A stretch of 64,000 nucleotides of DNA from Marinihelvus sp942491555 (GTDB lineage Bacteria; Pseudomonadota; Gammaproteobacteria; Xanthomonadales; SZUA-36). How positions within the stretch are numbered: the stretch's first letter is position 1; each line of letters opens with the position of its first letter. Shown piece after piece: positions 45,952 to 55,810 of this stretch. A model generated the notes under the pieces. It was not told the DNA's origin and ran no database searches. It was given only the letters and a program-made list of their open reading frames with translations. The stretch covers positions 496,001 to 560,000 of the forward strand of contig CALOBN010000005.1 in NCBI GenBank assembly GCA_942491555.1. Direction: 5' to 3'. A program made the translations under genes and the position numbers.

Positions 45952-47822
45952 TTACCAGTCCTTACCGGGAAAGTTAATGACGGTGCGTGGTGACCAGATG
46001 ACGCCTGCCTCGGCAATGCGCTGCGCAAAGTTCGGGGTCGCTTCCAGGTCGAACGGGCTGCCACACAGGCAGGTGTAGGCGATATTGTTCAGCACCATGA
46101 ATCCGCCCGGGCGCGCGTCGATGCGTGCAGCGAATTCATTGGCCCGTTGGCGGTCGCCGACCATCGCGGCGGCGATCACGGAGTACCAGTCGTCTGTGGT
46201 TGGTGCGTTCCAGAAGTCCTCGGCCAGCTGTCGTGCCACCTCCATCTCGCCATTTGCCGCTGCGGTCAGAAGTTCAGCCGGCAGGATCCACCAGCCCAGG
46301 GCGTCTTGCAGCGCTTCGAGGTCTGCCGTGCTGGCCTCGTTGGAATCACGCAGGGCCAGGCGTGCCATGAACTCCACGCCATCAAACCAGAAAAACTGAA
46401 CGCCGCGTTCGCGGGCTTCCTCGATCAGCCGGATGCTCTCCTGCGGTTCACCATTCCACAGGGTTACGTAGGCATTGGAAAACACCACGATCGGGCTCAT
46501 CGGATCACAGGCCAGCTGTTCCGCAGTTTTCTCTTGCAGCGCCTGGAGGGAACCCATGGTTGCGGCAAATTCACTGGTCCAGTTCGTGCGTGGGCAGGAG
46601 CCCGGACGCATGGCGCGATCGATTTTCTGTCGCAGCCCCGCCCAGTCATCGTGAAAGATGGACCGCTCAACATCCAGGATATCGCGCTGGTTGCCCGGTC
46701 GCGCGTTCTCCCAGGCCTCGTCCAGGTCGGTCCTCAGCGCCAAAAGTGCCTGCTCCGCCTCGCCCGGGTATCGCTCGTCCCGGGCGCCGCCGGCAATGTT
46801 CATCATCTGGTGGGCGATCGCATCCGCCTTGTAAATCCGCGCTGCCACGAGCTCCGGCGAAGCCGCCAGGGCCTGGTCAAAGTAGGGGTGGCCTCTCCAA
46901 TCCGGCTCTCAATCTGCGCCACATCTTCGTGTGCTTCCTCGTGAATTTCCCGGCCTTTCTGGAAGGCAATAAAAGCTTGCACATCTCCAATGCCCGAGCG
47001 GCGCATCAGGCCCAGCCTTTCCTCATCCAGGACCAGGTCCAGCGCCTCGGCGATGTTCAGCGCAATGTCTTCTTGCACGGCGAAAGCATCCTCGAGCGTA
47101 TCGTCGTAGGTTTGTGACCAAAGATGGAAACCGTCCGCGGCGCGGATCAGCTGGGCCGTGATGCGCACCCGCTCACCGTCGCGGCGGACAGAGCCTTCCA
47201 CCACGTGCGCCACGCCCAGCTGGCGGGCGATGTCCGGGACCGGCAGGTCCTGGTTCTTGAAGTGAAACGACGAGGTGCGCGCGGTAACCAGAAGTTCCGG
47301 CAACTGCGCCAGGGCGTTGAGGATTTCCTCGGTAAGCCCGTCGGCGAAGTACTCATCATCCGGCCCGCTGGACATGGCGCGGAAGGGTAACACCGCGACT
47401 GACTGGTTGGTCGCTTCTACAGGCTGAGCGGAATCCGCCGGGGCGTTAACTGACGCCGTGCCGGTAACTTCGCGCGGTTCAAGGTAAAACTCGTCGAGCA
47501 GGAACCAGGCCACGACTATTGTCAGTCCGGCGATGATGAGCACATTCAGCCGCCGACCGGTCTGCGGAGCAATGGACTGGCTGCGGTCCACCTCGTGATC
47601 CCGCTTGATGCCATCCGGTGTGACTTCAAACGCCCAGGCAATGATGAGTGCAATCGGAAATCCGATGGCCAGTCCCAGCAACAGCGTACGAAACACCCAG
47701 TCCGGCGCGCCGATGTTGTCAATCATCACATCGGTAATCTGGATCGCCAGCCACGCCACCACCGCGTAAGCGATCCCAACCCGGATGACGTTCCTCCGCT
47801 TCAATTCATCAAAAAAACTCAT
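45952..47822 (-). pseudogene. T13: anchored TolB-like/TPR gene with one frameshift
   Basis: The ATG at 47822 has a strong GGAGG site. The anchor is the MIDNIGAPDWVF type shared with T17 and T18. The TolB-like domain reads VAVLPFRAMSSGPDDEYFADGL, nearly as in module 2 of T12. The frame breaks near 46890-46900: the first piece (46803-47918) derails after QIESRIGEA, while the next frame reads GHPYFDQALAASPELVAARIYK and runs to 45952 (piece 45952-46848). The tail is CLCGSPFDLEATPN...FPGKDW. A single indel restores a protein of about 620 residues. The 92-base gap before its start contains a short hairpin (TTTCG/CGAAA, 47872-47886). Confidence 0.82.
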
Positions 47823-47914
47823 CGAAGCCTCCAAAGACGTGTTCAAGCACAGGCTATGAAGGCAGTGCGGTTTTCGCGCAGCGAAAGAAGCGCTGTCTGA
47901 ATGCCGTCGTGCTT

Positions 47915-49747
47915 TCATGGGTCACACTCAAAATCGTCATCGCCCAGGGGGCGGCACAGGTCCGGCCAGCCGCGTTCGCGCCAGACATCAACAATGCCCA
48001 TTTGCTCAAGCTCGCGTTTGATGGACGGGTCGTTGCGCAGTGCACCGAAACCGGGATACCAGAGGGTGTTTATGACGGAGGTGTCATGAGGCCAGATCAG
48101 CGGGAAAAACTCCACCATGCCAGCCGAATAGCCTGTAAGCGTGGAAAGAACAAATTGCCCAAAATTTCTGGCCAGTTCGTTGAAGGCAGATTCGTGTGCA
48201 CGGATTAAGGCATCTTCAATGTCAAGCTCGCCGGCGTTGACGGGTACGGACAGTTGCACCATTGCCTCGAAGAATTGGGAACTACCGGCAAGTTCAAGGA
48301 GGCGTTCTGACGAAAGCATGCCCTCAAGGCTGAGGATGCCCAGACCCCAGATGGCCGCCTCGCGATTTAACTGAATGGCCCGCTCCAGGTTTGCCTGCCC
48401 TTTTTCCAGCTTGCCGAGCATGAACTGGGTGCGCCCGAGCCAATCGAGGATAAGGCCCGATGCCGGGTCCAGATCACGGGCGGTGAGCATGTGACGTTCT
48501 GCCTCGATGAGGTAGCCGACGTTAAGGAGTTGAACGGCGTACCAGAGTTGCGCAAGGCTGTGATCCGGGTGCAACTCAACAGCGCGCTGGTGTATTGCCA
48601 TGGCAGTGGTGTAATCCCCGGTCTTACCGGCGGCATTGGCCCGTACCAGGAGCGCTTCCGCCATATCAGGTCGCAGCGCATCGGCCTGATCTGCCGCCTC
48701 CAGAGCAAGCGGGATGGCCTCTTCCAGCGGTCGTTGCGTGTAGGGCGGCTGCATAACCAGCGTTAACCCGAGAATCGCCCAGGCGTCGGTAAATTCCGGA
48801 TCAAGGGCCACCGCCTGGCGCAGCAGTTGTTCTGCGTCCAGCAGGGATTCGCGCTGCTGGAACAAGTAAAGGCCTTGCAGGTAGAGGTTATAGGCTTCCA
48901 GGTTGTCGGTCGGCCGGTCATGCGCAACCCGCGTACCCAGCACCAGTTGCAGGGCGCCAACAATTTCATTGGCGATCTCGTCCTGGATGGCAAAAATGTC
49001 CTCGAGCTCGCGGTCGTAGGTTTCCGACCACAGGTGCGTGTCGGTTGAGACATCAATCAGCTGGGCGGTGATGCGCACCCGGTTGTCGGCGCGACGCACG
49101 CTGCCTTCCAGCACGTGCCCAACCTCCAGTTGCCCGGCGATGTCGCGGATGTCCATGTTCTGGCCCTTAAAGGCGAAGCTGGAAGTCCGCGAGGGCACGC
49201 GCAGGCCATCCACCTTGACCAGCAGATTGAGCAGTTCCTCGGAGATGCCGTCGGAGAAGTACTCGTTATCGGGGTCGGCGCTCATGTTGGCGAAGGGCAA
49301 TACCGCCAGTGACAGGCTATCGGTCTGCTCAGCAAGGGCCGGATCTGCCGGCGTTTCACTCGACGGAGCAATCTCTTCAGTTATTGCCGGAGTGGTCTCG
49401 GGCGACCCCATAAACCGCTCCAGCAGCAGGCCGCCCACCGCCAGGGCGAGGAAGATGATGATGACCCGGTCAAGCTTGCTGCCGGTCTGCGGCGCGATTG
49501 ACTCGTTGCGATCAATATCCGATTCGCGACGTACGCCCTCGGGTGTAAGTTCAAACACCCAGGCAAAGATGAGCGCAGCAGCAAAACCGATGGTCGCGGC
49601 CAGGAAAAACACCTGCAGCACCCAGGGGGGCGCCTCGATGAGTTCGAGCAGAAAGTCCGCCGCCTGCAGAAACACCCACGCCACCACCGCATAGGCCGCA
49701 GCAACCCGAAACACATTCCTGCGTTTGAGTTCTGCAACAAAACTCAT
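47915..49747 (-). CDS. T14: anchored TolB-like/TPR protein
   Basis: A 610-residue member starting at the ATG at 49747 (MSFVAELKRRN) with a run of seven G as ribosome site; the frame is open six codons further up. The anchor is unique (RVAAAYAVVAWVFLQAADFLLELIEAPPWV) and the cytoplasmic loop is GVRRESDIDRNES. The TolB-like domain reads LAVLPFANMSADPDNEYFSDGISEELLN. TPR pairs include FTDAWAILGLTLVM and MAEALLVRANAAGK. The tail is VDVWRERGWPDLCRPLGDDDFEC (Cys pair). Between the T15 stop and this start lies the start region of another family member (see the vestigial start entry). Confidence 0.88.
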   Translation of the reverse strand: MSFVAELKRRNVFRVAAAYAVVAWVFLQAADFLLELIEAPPWVLQVFFLAATIGFAAALIFAWVFELTPEGVRRESDIDRNESIAPQTGSKLDRVIIIFLALAVGGLLLERFMGSPETTPAITEEIAPSSETPADPALAEQTDSLSLAVLPFANMSADPDNEYFSDGISEELLNLLVKVDGLRVPSRTSSFAFKGQNMDIRDIAGQLEVGHVLEGSVRRADNRVRITAQLIDVSTDTHLWSETYDRELEDIFAIQDEIANEIVGALQLVLGTRVAHDRPTDNLEAYNLYLQGLYLFQQRESLLDAEQLLRQAVALDPEFTDAWAILGLTLVMQPPYTQRPLEEAIPLALEAADQADALRPDMAEALLVRANAAGKTGDYTTAMAIHQRAVELHPDHSLAQLWYAVQLLNVGYLIEAERHMLTARDLDPASGLILDWLGRTQFMLGKLEKGQANLERAIQLNREAAIWGLGILSLEGMLSSERLLELAGSSQFFEAMVQLSVPVNAGELDIEDALIRAHESAFNELARNFGQFVLSTLTGYSAGMVEFFPLIWPHDTSVINTLWYPGFGALRNDPSIKRELEQMGIVDVWRERGWPDLCRPLGDDDFECDP

Positions 49748-49757
49748 CGAACCCCCC

Positions 49758-49778
49758 CAGCTCATTAATGAAACTCAC
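49758..49778 (-). other. Vestigial family start codon region before T14
   Basis: On the minus strand, GTGAGTTTCATTAATGAGCT reads (V/M)SFINEL, the same seven residues that open T11. The GTG overlaps the T15 stop as GTGA, like active junctions elsewhere in the array. The frame then departs from the family within the G run and T14 begins anew at 49747. Best read as the stump of a former gene start left by recombination. Confidence 0.6.
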
Positions 49779-51635
49779 GGGTCACACTCAAAATCGTCGT
49801 AGCCCAGGGGACGGCAGTTGGGTGGAAAGCCGAACTCGCGCCAGAACTCTGGAAAATTCAGCTTAATTAGCAGTTTTTTGAAGTAGGGCGACTTGCGAAA
49901 CCCGGCAGCAGGTGGTTCAAACATCCAGTGATTGCTGAAGGTTGCGGCGTTTGCGGTTTCGAAAACCTGCGCGTAGTCACCCAGGATGACAAGGTCGATT
50001 CTGAAGTTCTCCGGATCATGCCCCCTGGCTTTTAGCCAGGAGTTGAATGCCGCCCGACTGGTGGAGTGGTCGCGGTCAGGATACTCCAGGGCATCCAGGA
50101 TCAGTTTGGCCGGATAACTGCGATCATCACCGTTCCAGCTCCAAAGAACCATGGCAGCGGTGAGGCGGTCACCCCGGTCAATCAGCATTGGCAGAAACGA
50201 ATAATCGGTGCCAAAAAATCCCTTTTCGGTGTTCGCAAGGTAGTGATCCAGGGCTTCAGCTTCGTTTCCGGCCTGCAGATGATAACGTGCCAGAAAACGT
50301 GAGCAGTTGAGGTAGCCCGGGTCAACTTCAATGCAGTTTTCGGCATCTTTGATGGCCGAGTCGGTAAAGCCCAGCGAAAACCACTGAACGGATCGCCACA
50401 GCAGCGCATCGGTATTGTTTGGGTCGTTGCGGATGGCCTCGGCAAAGGCCTCCATCGCCGCGACATGCTCACCATCCCGGTCCAGCATGGCCTGTGCCTT
50501 CACCGCCCAGGCCGTGGATAGCGTCGGATTAAGCGCCAGCGCCGTGTCGGCTGCAACCACTGCGAGGGCGGAATAGTCGCGGTCACGAATCCGCCAGGAG
50601 GGTGCTACCGAGTACACCGCCGACAGGCCTTCCCAGGCAAGGGCAAATTCCGGGTCCAGTTCTACGGCCCGTTCATAAAGGGCAATGCTTTCTGCCAAGC
50701 GGTCGCGGGCGTTGTACAGGGCGCGAGCTTCCAGGAACAGCTGGTAGGCGTCGAGGTTTGCCGTGCTCGCGCTGACCTCGATTTGCGCATCTTCAAGCAC
50801 CCCGAGTTCGGCCTGCAAGGCGTCCACGATGGCCGTGGCGATCTCGTCCTGGATGGCGAAAATATCGTCCAGTTCGCGGTCGTAGGTGTCTGACCACAGG
50901 TGCCTGTCCGTATTGGTATCAATTAGCTGGGCGGTGATGCGTACACGGTTGTCCGCTTTGCGCACGCTGCCTTCCAGCACGTGGTTTACCTTGAGCTCAC
51001 TGGCGATGTCGCCGATGCTCTGCCCGGTGTTTTTAAACGCGAACGACGAGGTGCGCGAGGCGACCTTGAGGCCATCGACCCGCACCAGCAGATTGAGCAA
51101 CTCCTCGGCGATGCCGTCGGAAAAGTACGCCTGGTCGCCTTCTGCACTCATGTCGGCGAAGGGTAATACCGCGATGGAAGGTTCTTCCGTTAGTACCGGG
51201 TTTGCGTTGTTGCTGGGCGAATCGGCCGTGCTCTGATCAGGCTCTGTAACCGCTGCGGCCTGCTCCTGTGCCGATGGCGCCTGCTCAGACCCCGGCAAAA
51301 ACCGCTCCACCAGCAGGCTAACCACGGCCAGGGCCAGGAACACCAGGATCAGCTTGTCGATTTTGCGCGCGGTATACGGCGCCTGGGTCTGCGAGCGATC
51401 AACCTCCGCCTCGCGCTTGATGCCCTCGGGCGTCATCTCAAACGCCCAGGAAAACGCGAGCACAGCCGGCAGGCCAATGGCCGCCAGGATAAACAGCGCG
51501 CGCATCACCCATTCAGGCGCCCCGGCCAGATCAAGAAAGAAGTCAGCGCCCTGCAGTAACACCCAGCCGATCAGCGCATAGGCGATGGCCTACGCGCACG
51601 ACATTCCGCCGTTTCAGTTCTTCGAAGAAGCTCAT
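49775..51635 (-). CDS. T15: anchored TolB-like/TPR protein, frameshift in helix 1
   Basis: The family start MSFFEELKRRNVVRVG lies at 51635, but one extra base near 51583-51588 breaks the frame inside helix 1; the rest is open from MLLQGADFFLDL (51562) to the stop (595 aa). Without correction the first helix and the ELKRRN start are lost. The anchor is LQGADFFLDLAGAPEWVMR. The linker is Gln/Ser/Asn-rich with no palindrome. The TolB-like domain opens IAVLPFADMSAEGDQAYF. TPR and the tail FWREFGFPPNCRPLGYDDFEC (Cys pair) are shared with T14. The expected start is seven bases after the T16 stop. Confidence 0.84.
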
Positions 51636-51642
51636 GGCTGGT

Positions 51643-53871
51643 CTACTCGCTCCATTCCGGTTGCAGCAGCATGTCCTCGACCTCCGCGCGGGCCTGGGCG
51701 ATGCGTCGGTCCAGCTGGGCCAGTTCGGCCTGGATTTCCGGCTCATCGGCCAGTGGCTGCAGGGCCGGGTTTTCGAACATCATCGGAAGGCTAATGGCGA
51801 CCGGTATCGGCTGAGTGAACACCTCTTCACGGGCCAGGCGCAGCGCACCATCATGGTCTCCAAGCAGCACCGCGTCCCAGAACCTCGAATTGGGCTGGTC
51901 GACTCGCCGGGGGAGGATCTTGTCCAGAGTGGTCATGGCGATTGCCCAGTTGGTAGCGACTTCGTCAGGACTTTGCAGCAGGGGCATCAGACGGGAGGAA
52001 GCCATCAGGTAAATTGCTGCTTCCAGATCAAGTTCCTGACCATCGTAGACAACCGCTTCCGGGCGGAGCTCTTCGATAAGGGCCAAGGCTTCGGCGGCCC
52101 TGCCTTCGATGGCCATCAATCTTGTATAAGTAAAAACTGCAGCACCGAGAGCTCCTCGACGCACCGAAATCCCGTCCCGCATCATGGCCTCCGCCAACTC
52201 CAGGGCACGCGCCCGTTCATCGCGATAGACGGCCTGCAGCAGCGCGATTTTGCGACCCATCGCAGACTGGGGTGCCTGGGAAAGCACCCGCCTCGCCCAC
52301 GTGTCACCTTCTTCGACAAGACCCAAAGCGTAGAGCTGCTCAGCCACATCCGCTGCGAGTTCATGATCGCGCGGATCGGCCTCGCTGGCCCGGCGCATCC
52401 AGCTCAGTCCGCCGACCGCGTCGCCCATCTTTGCCTTCAGGTCTGAAATATCGGCGAGGATGTTGGCATCGCCCGGCTGTTGTTCAAGCGCGCTCATCAG
52501 ATACCGCTCCGCCTCTGCGAAACGTCCAATTTCTCCAAGAATCCTGCCACGGGTATCAAGGAGTCCGGGGTCCAAGGGGTCAAGCAAAAGCCCCGCATCC
52601 AGCATGGTCAGGGCACTGTCAGGGTCATTGAGGCGAAAGTAGGTAATGCTCGCGGCAACGCCCAGGAGAACAGACTCGGTGGGAATTCCGGGCAGGATTT
52701 GCCGGAGACGCTCAACTTGCAGTGCAAGTTCGGCTGGACCTATATCCGAGGTAAACCAGATCCGGTAGCTCAGTGCGAGCGCCTCGGCGGTCAGGTTGCC
52801 CGGGTCCTCATTGAGAATCTGCTGGATCAGTGGCTCGGACTGCGCCCAGGCCTGTTCTTGATTCAGCAGGCCGGTCCTCATCATCAGGAACTGGTTACGC
52901 ACCAGCCCCAGCTTGGCGTCGGTGAAGTCCGGGTCGATGGCCAGCGCCTCTTTGAACAGATTTTCGGCAGCGGGCAGGCTGGCGTAGGAAAACAGTGCCT
53001 GTTGCTCAAGGGCTTTCAGGTAGGTTTCGTAGGCCGACATATTGCGGGTTTCGACGCCGTGCATCGCCGAGATATTGCCCAGCAGGGATTCATCCAGTGC
53101 GCCCACCACGTCCCGGGCAATCTCGTCCTGGATCGCGAAAATATCCTCCAGCGGACGGGTGTAGTTCTGCGACCAGACATGGAAGCCATCGTCTGCCCGG
53201 ATCAGCTGGGCGGTGACACGCACCCGGTCGCCGGATTTCTGCACGCTGCCTTCCAGTACGTGCGCGACATTCAGCGTCCGTGCAATTTCGGCGATGCCGA
53301 CCTCTTTGTTCTTGAAGGCAAAGGACGAGGTTCTTGCAGCCACGCGCAGGTCGGGCAGTTGCGCCAGCATGTGCAGCAGGGTTTCGGTCAGGCCGTCGGA
53401 GAAGTACTCGTTGTCGGGATCATTGCTCATATTGTCAAACGGCAGCACGGCGACCGAAGGTGGCAGGGGCTCGGCGGCAGGCTCTTCAACCGCGAGCTCG
53501 GTGACGACCTCTTGCGCCTGGCGCGGCTCAATCACGAACTCATTGATACCAAACCCGACAATCACCAGCGCCAGCAGCACAATGATGGTGCGGTCCAGCA
53601 CGCGGCCGGTTCGTGGCGTAATGGACTGGCTGCGATCGACCTCTTTTTCCCGCTTGATACCCTCGGGGGTGAGCTCAAAAGCCCAGGCCAGGAGCAATAC
53701 CGGCACAAAACCGATCGCCAGCACCATCACCACCGTGCGGCCGATCTCCCCGGGCAGATCCAGCAATTCGGTCAGCACATCGGTCAGCTGCAACATCAGC
53801 CAGGCGCCCACCACGTAGGCCAGACCCACCCTGAAAACATTACGTCGCTTGAGTTCCTGAATCAGGCTCAT
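51643..53871 (-). CDS. T16: anchored TolB-like/TPR protein
   Basis: A 742-residue member and one of the most diverged. The anchor is of the second basic type (LQLTDVLTELLDLPGEIGR), otherwise seen only in T19. The TolB-like domain has ETLLHMLAQLPDL in place of EEILNALAQ. The C-terminal part of about 450 residues has regular TPR units (DPGLLDTRGRILGEIG, DANILADISDLKAKMG) and ends in an Ala/Glu/Gln helix (QAELAQLDRRIAQARAEVE) with no Cys tail and no subtype match elsewhere in the window. A long antisense frame across it is a shadow. It starts 31 bases after the corrected end of T17. Confidence 0.87.
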   Translation of the reverse strand: MSLIQELKRRNVFRVGLAYVVGAWLMLQLTDVLTELLDLPGEIGRTVVMVLAIGFVPVLLLAWAFELTPEGIKREKEVDRSQSITPRTGRVLDRTIIVLLALVIVGFGINEFVIEPRQAQEVVTELAVEEPAAEPLPPSVAVLPFDNMSNDPDNEYFSDGLTETLLHMLAQLPDLRVAARTSSFAFKNKEVGIAEIARTLNVAHVLEGSVQKSGDRVRVTAQLIRADDGFHVWSQNYTRPLEDIFAIQDEIARDVVGALDESLLGNISAMHGVETRNMSAYETYLKALEQQALFSYASLPAAENLFKEALAIDPDFTDAKLGLVRNQFLMMRTGLLNQEQAWAQSEPLIQQILNEDPGNLTAEALALSYRIWFTSDIGPAELALQVERLRQILPGIPTESVLLGVAASITYFRLNDPDSALTMLDAGLLLDPLDPGLLDTRGRILGEIGRFAEAERYLMSALEQQPGDANILADISDLKAKMGDAVGGLSWMRRASEADPRDHELAADVAEQLYALGLVEEGDTWARRVLSQAPQSAMGRKIALLQAVYRDERARALELAEAMMRDGISVRRGALGAAVFTYTRLMAIEGRAAEALALIEELRPEAVVYDGQELDLEAAIYLMASSRLMPLLQSPDEVATNWAIAMTTLDKILPRRVDQPNSRFWDAVLLGDHDGALRLAREEVFTQPIPVAISLPMMFENPALQPLADEPEIQAELAQLDRRIAQARAEVEDMLLQPEWSE

Positions 53872-53902
53872 GGGCTGATTGCTCCGGTGTATAGATCGTG
53901 GC

Positions 53903-55779
53903 TTACTGGCACTGAATCACTCCTTCGGGATTGCGCTGGCAAAAAGACGGCCAGGAGGTCGCATCCCAGTATTCAATCAACCCGATACCGGCAAGGTAGT
54001 CAGGAAACAGGGGTGCCGGCGGAGTTGCGCACGGCTCGGGGTCCACTGCCACTCATGCAGGGGGTACAAACCGCGTTCGATAAGCGACAGGTCGGCGGCG
54101 ATCACATGGTCAATTTCACCGGCGCTGATCAGGAGGCTGCGGGTAATCGCGATGCCAAAAGAGCGATCCAGCGCGGAAGCAACGGTGCGCACACCATAGA
54201 ATGATTTCAGTGTCTCAACATCCCGTGGGCTCAAAGCCTGTAACCCTTGTATCGCTGCGGTATTCGCCATGCCGAGTGCTTGCTGTGCCCACTCTGGAGT
54301 ATCCGGCCCCATGTTCTGAAGGATTGCCGGCCGGGGTGGCGCGGGGCCAAAGTCTGTGAACAGCGACTCATCCAGCCACAGGGGCACTGCAAGCAGCCAC
54401 TTGCCCGCCATCCAGCCCTGGTCGGTGCTGTCCGTTGCGGCAAGCTGCCAGGCGCGTGCGCCCTCGCCATTGGCATACAAGGCCTCGAGATGTGCCGCGA
54501 CCAGCGGGATCAGTTTCGGATCAATGGACATGCCCCGGCTGGTCGTCTGCAGTGCCTCATCCATGCGGCCAACGAAAGCCAGGAACTCCGCATAATCCTC
54601 CAGCAGCTCTGCGGAGCTGGGGTCGATGGCCAGCGCCTGGTTAAACATTTTTTCGGCCTCCAGCCAGCGGCGATAATGGCGCAGCGTCGCGGCCTTGGCA
54701 TTAAGCGCGTCGACGTTGTCCGGGTCCAGAGCCAGGGCCTGGTCCGCCATTCTCATAGCGAGATCGGGGTTCTCGTTCATGGACTGGTAGGAAATCGCCA
54801 TGGCGGCATAGGCCGGTGCAAATTGCGGGTCGGAATTTATTGCCTGCTGGAGGTACACCCTGGCGACCGGATCACGGTCGCGCAAGGCGGCACGGCCTTT
54901 CAGATACGCATCGTAGGCAGCCATGTTGCTCGTCTGGTTCGCAATGGTCACGGTCGCTCCGCCCAGGTTTCCGAGAAGTTCCGCGGCGATGGCGCTGGCG
55001 ATTTCTTCCTGGACTACAAAAATGTTGTCCAGTTGCCGGTCAAAGGTCTCCGACCACAAATGGAAACCGTCTTCGACCTTGATCAGCTGCGCGGTGACCC
55101 GGATCTGGTTGCCCTGGCTGCGAATGCTGCCCTCGAGAATGTGCGCCACCCCCAGCGTTTGGCCAACTTCGCGCAGATCGCCCTGGTGGTTCTTATAGGC
55201 AAACACGGTGGTACGCGCCGGAACCGATACGCCGGGAATCTTGACCACCGCGTTGATGATCTCCTCGGTGATGCCGTCGGAGAAGTACTCCTGGTCTTCA
55301 TCTGACGACATGTTCAGGAACGGCAGGATCGCGATGGACCGGGGGTTGATGGCTGTCACGCTGCCGGGCTCTTCTGTCAGCAGCGCCCCGCCAGCCGTCG
55401 TCTCTGCAAGATCGACCTGGCTGGATTCGCCGCCGGCCTGCTTGCCGGATTGGTAAAGCAGCACCCCGAGTGCGACCGCCAGCAGAGCGATAATCGCCGG
55501 GCCTATAAAGCGCAGCGGTCCGGGCTTCGCGCCTTCAGCAAAGTCTGTCTCTGATTCACGGCGGATACCCTCCCCGGTCAGTTCAAAGGCCCAGGCCATG
55601 ATCAGGCTGATCGGAAAACCGATGGCAATCACCAGCAGCACGGTCTGAAACACCCAGTCCGGGGCACCGATGTTGTCGATCATGATGTCCGCGATCTGGA
55701 TCAGCAGCCACGCCGCCACGGCATAGGCAATACCCACGCGGAAAACATTTCGACGCTTGAGTTCGTCAAACAGGCTCAT
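53903..55779 (-). CDS. T17: anchored TolB-like/TPR protein, frameshift near the end
   Basis: The open frame stops at 53977 (600 aa), but the family tail continues in the next frame from about 54005: LFPDYLAGIGLIEYWDATSWPSFC and ending VIQC before a TAA at 53903. A missing base in a C run (CACCCCTG) explains it; the tail would restore the conserved Cys pair. The anchor is MIDNIGAPDWVF, followed by an unusual cytoplasmic loop (TGEGIRRESETDFAEGAKPG, no DRS). The TolB-like domain reads IAILPFLNMSSDEDQEYF with variant PARTTVFAYKN. TPR from about 300. It begins 31 bases after T18. Confidence 0.84.
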
Positions 55780-55810
55780 GGCGTGAGCACCTTGTCAGCA
55801 ACGACAACCA

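Noticed and set aside
52480..54204. 574-codon plus-strand frame opposite T16, and similar long plus-strand frames (for example 58813-59982, 61104-62174, 14853-15806)
   Set aside because: They mirror strongly conserved minus-strand genes codon for codon, have no family motifs or ribosome sites, and recur opposite each paralogue because of GC-rich third positions.
33574..55779. Programmed ribosomal frameshifting as the cause of the six broken frames
   Set aside because: The breaks are at different domain positions, go in differing directions and lack a shared slippery heptamer with downstream structure.
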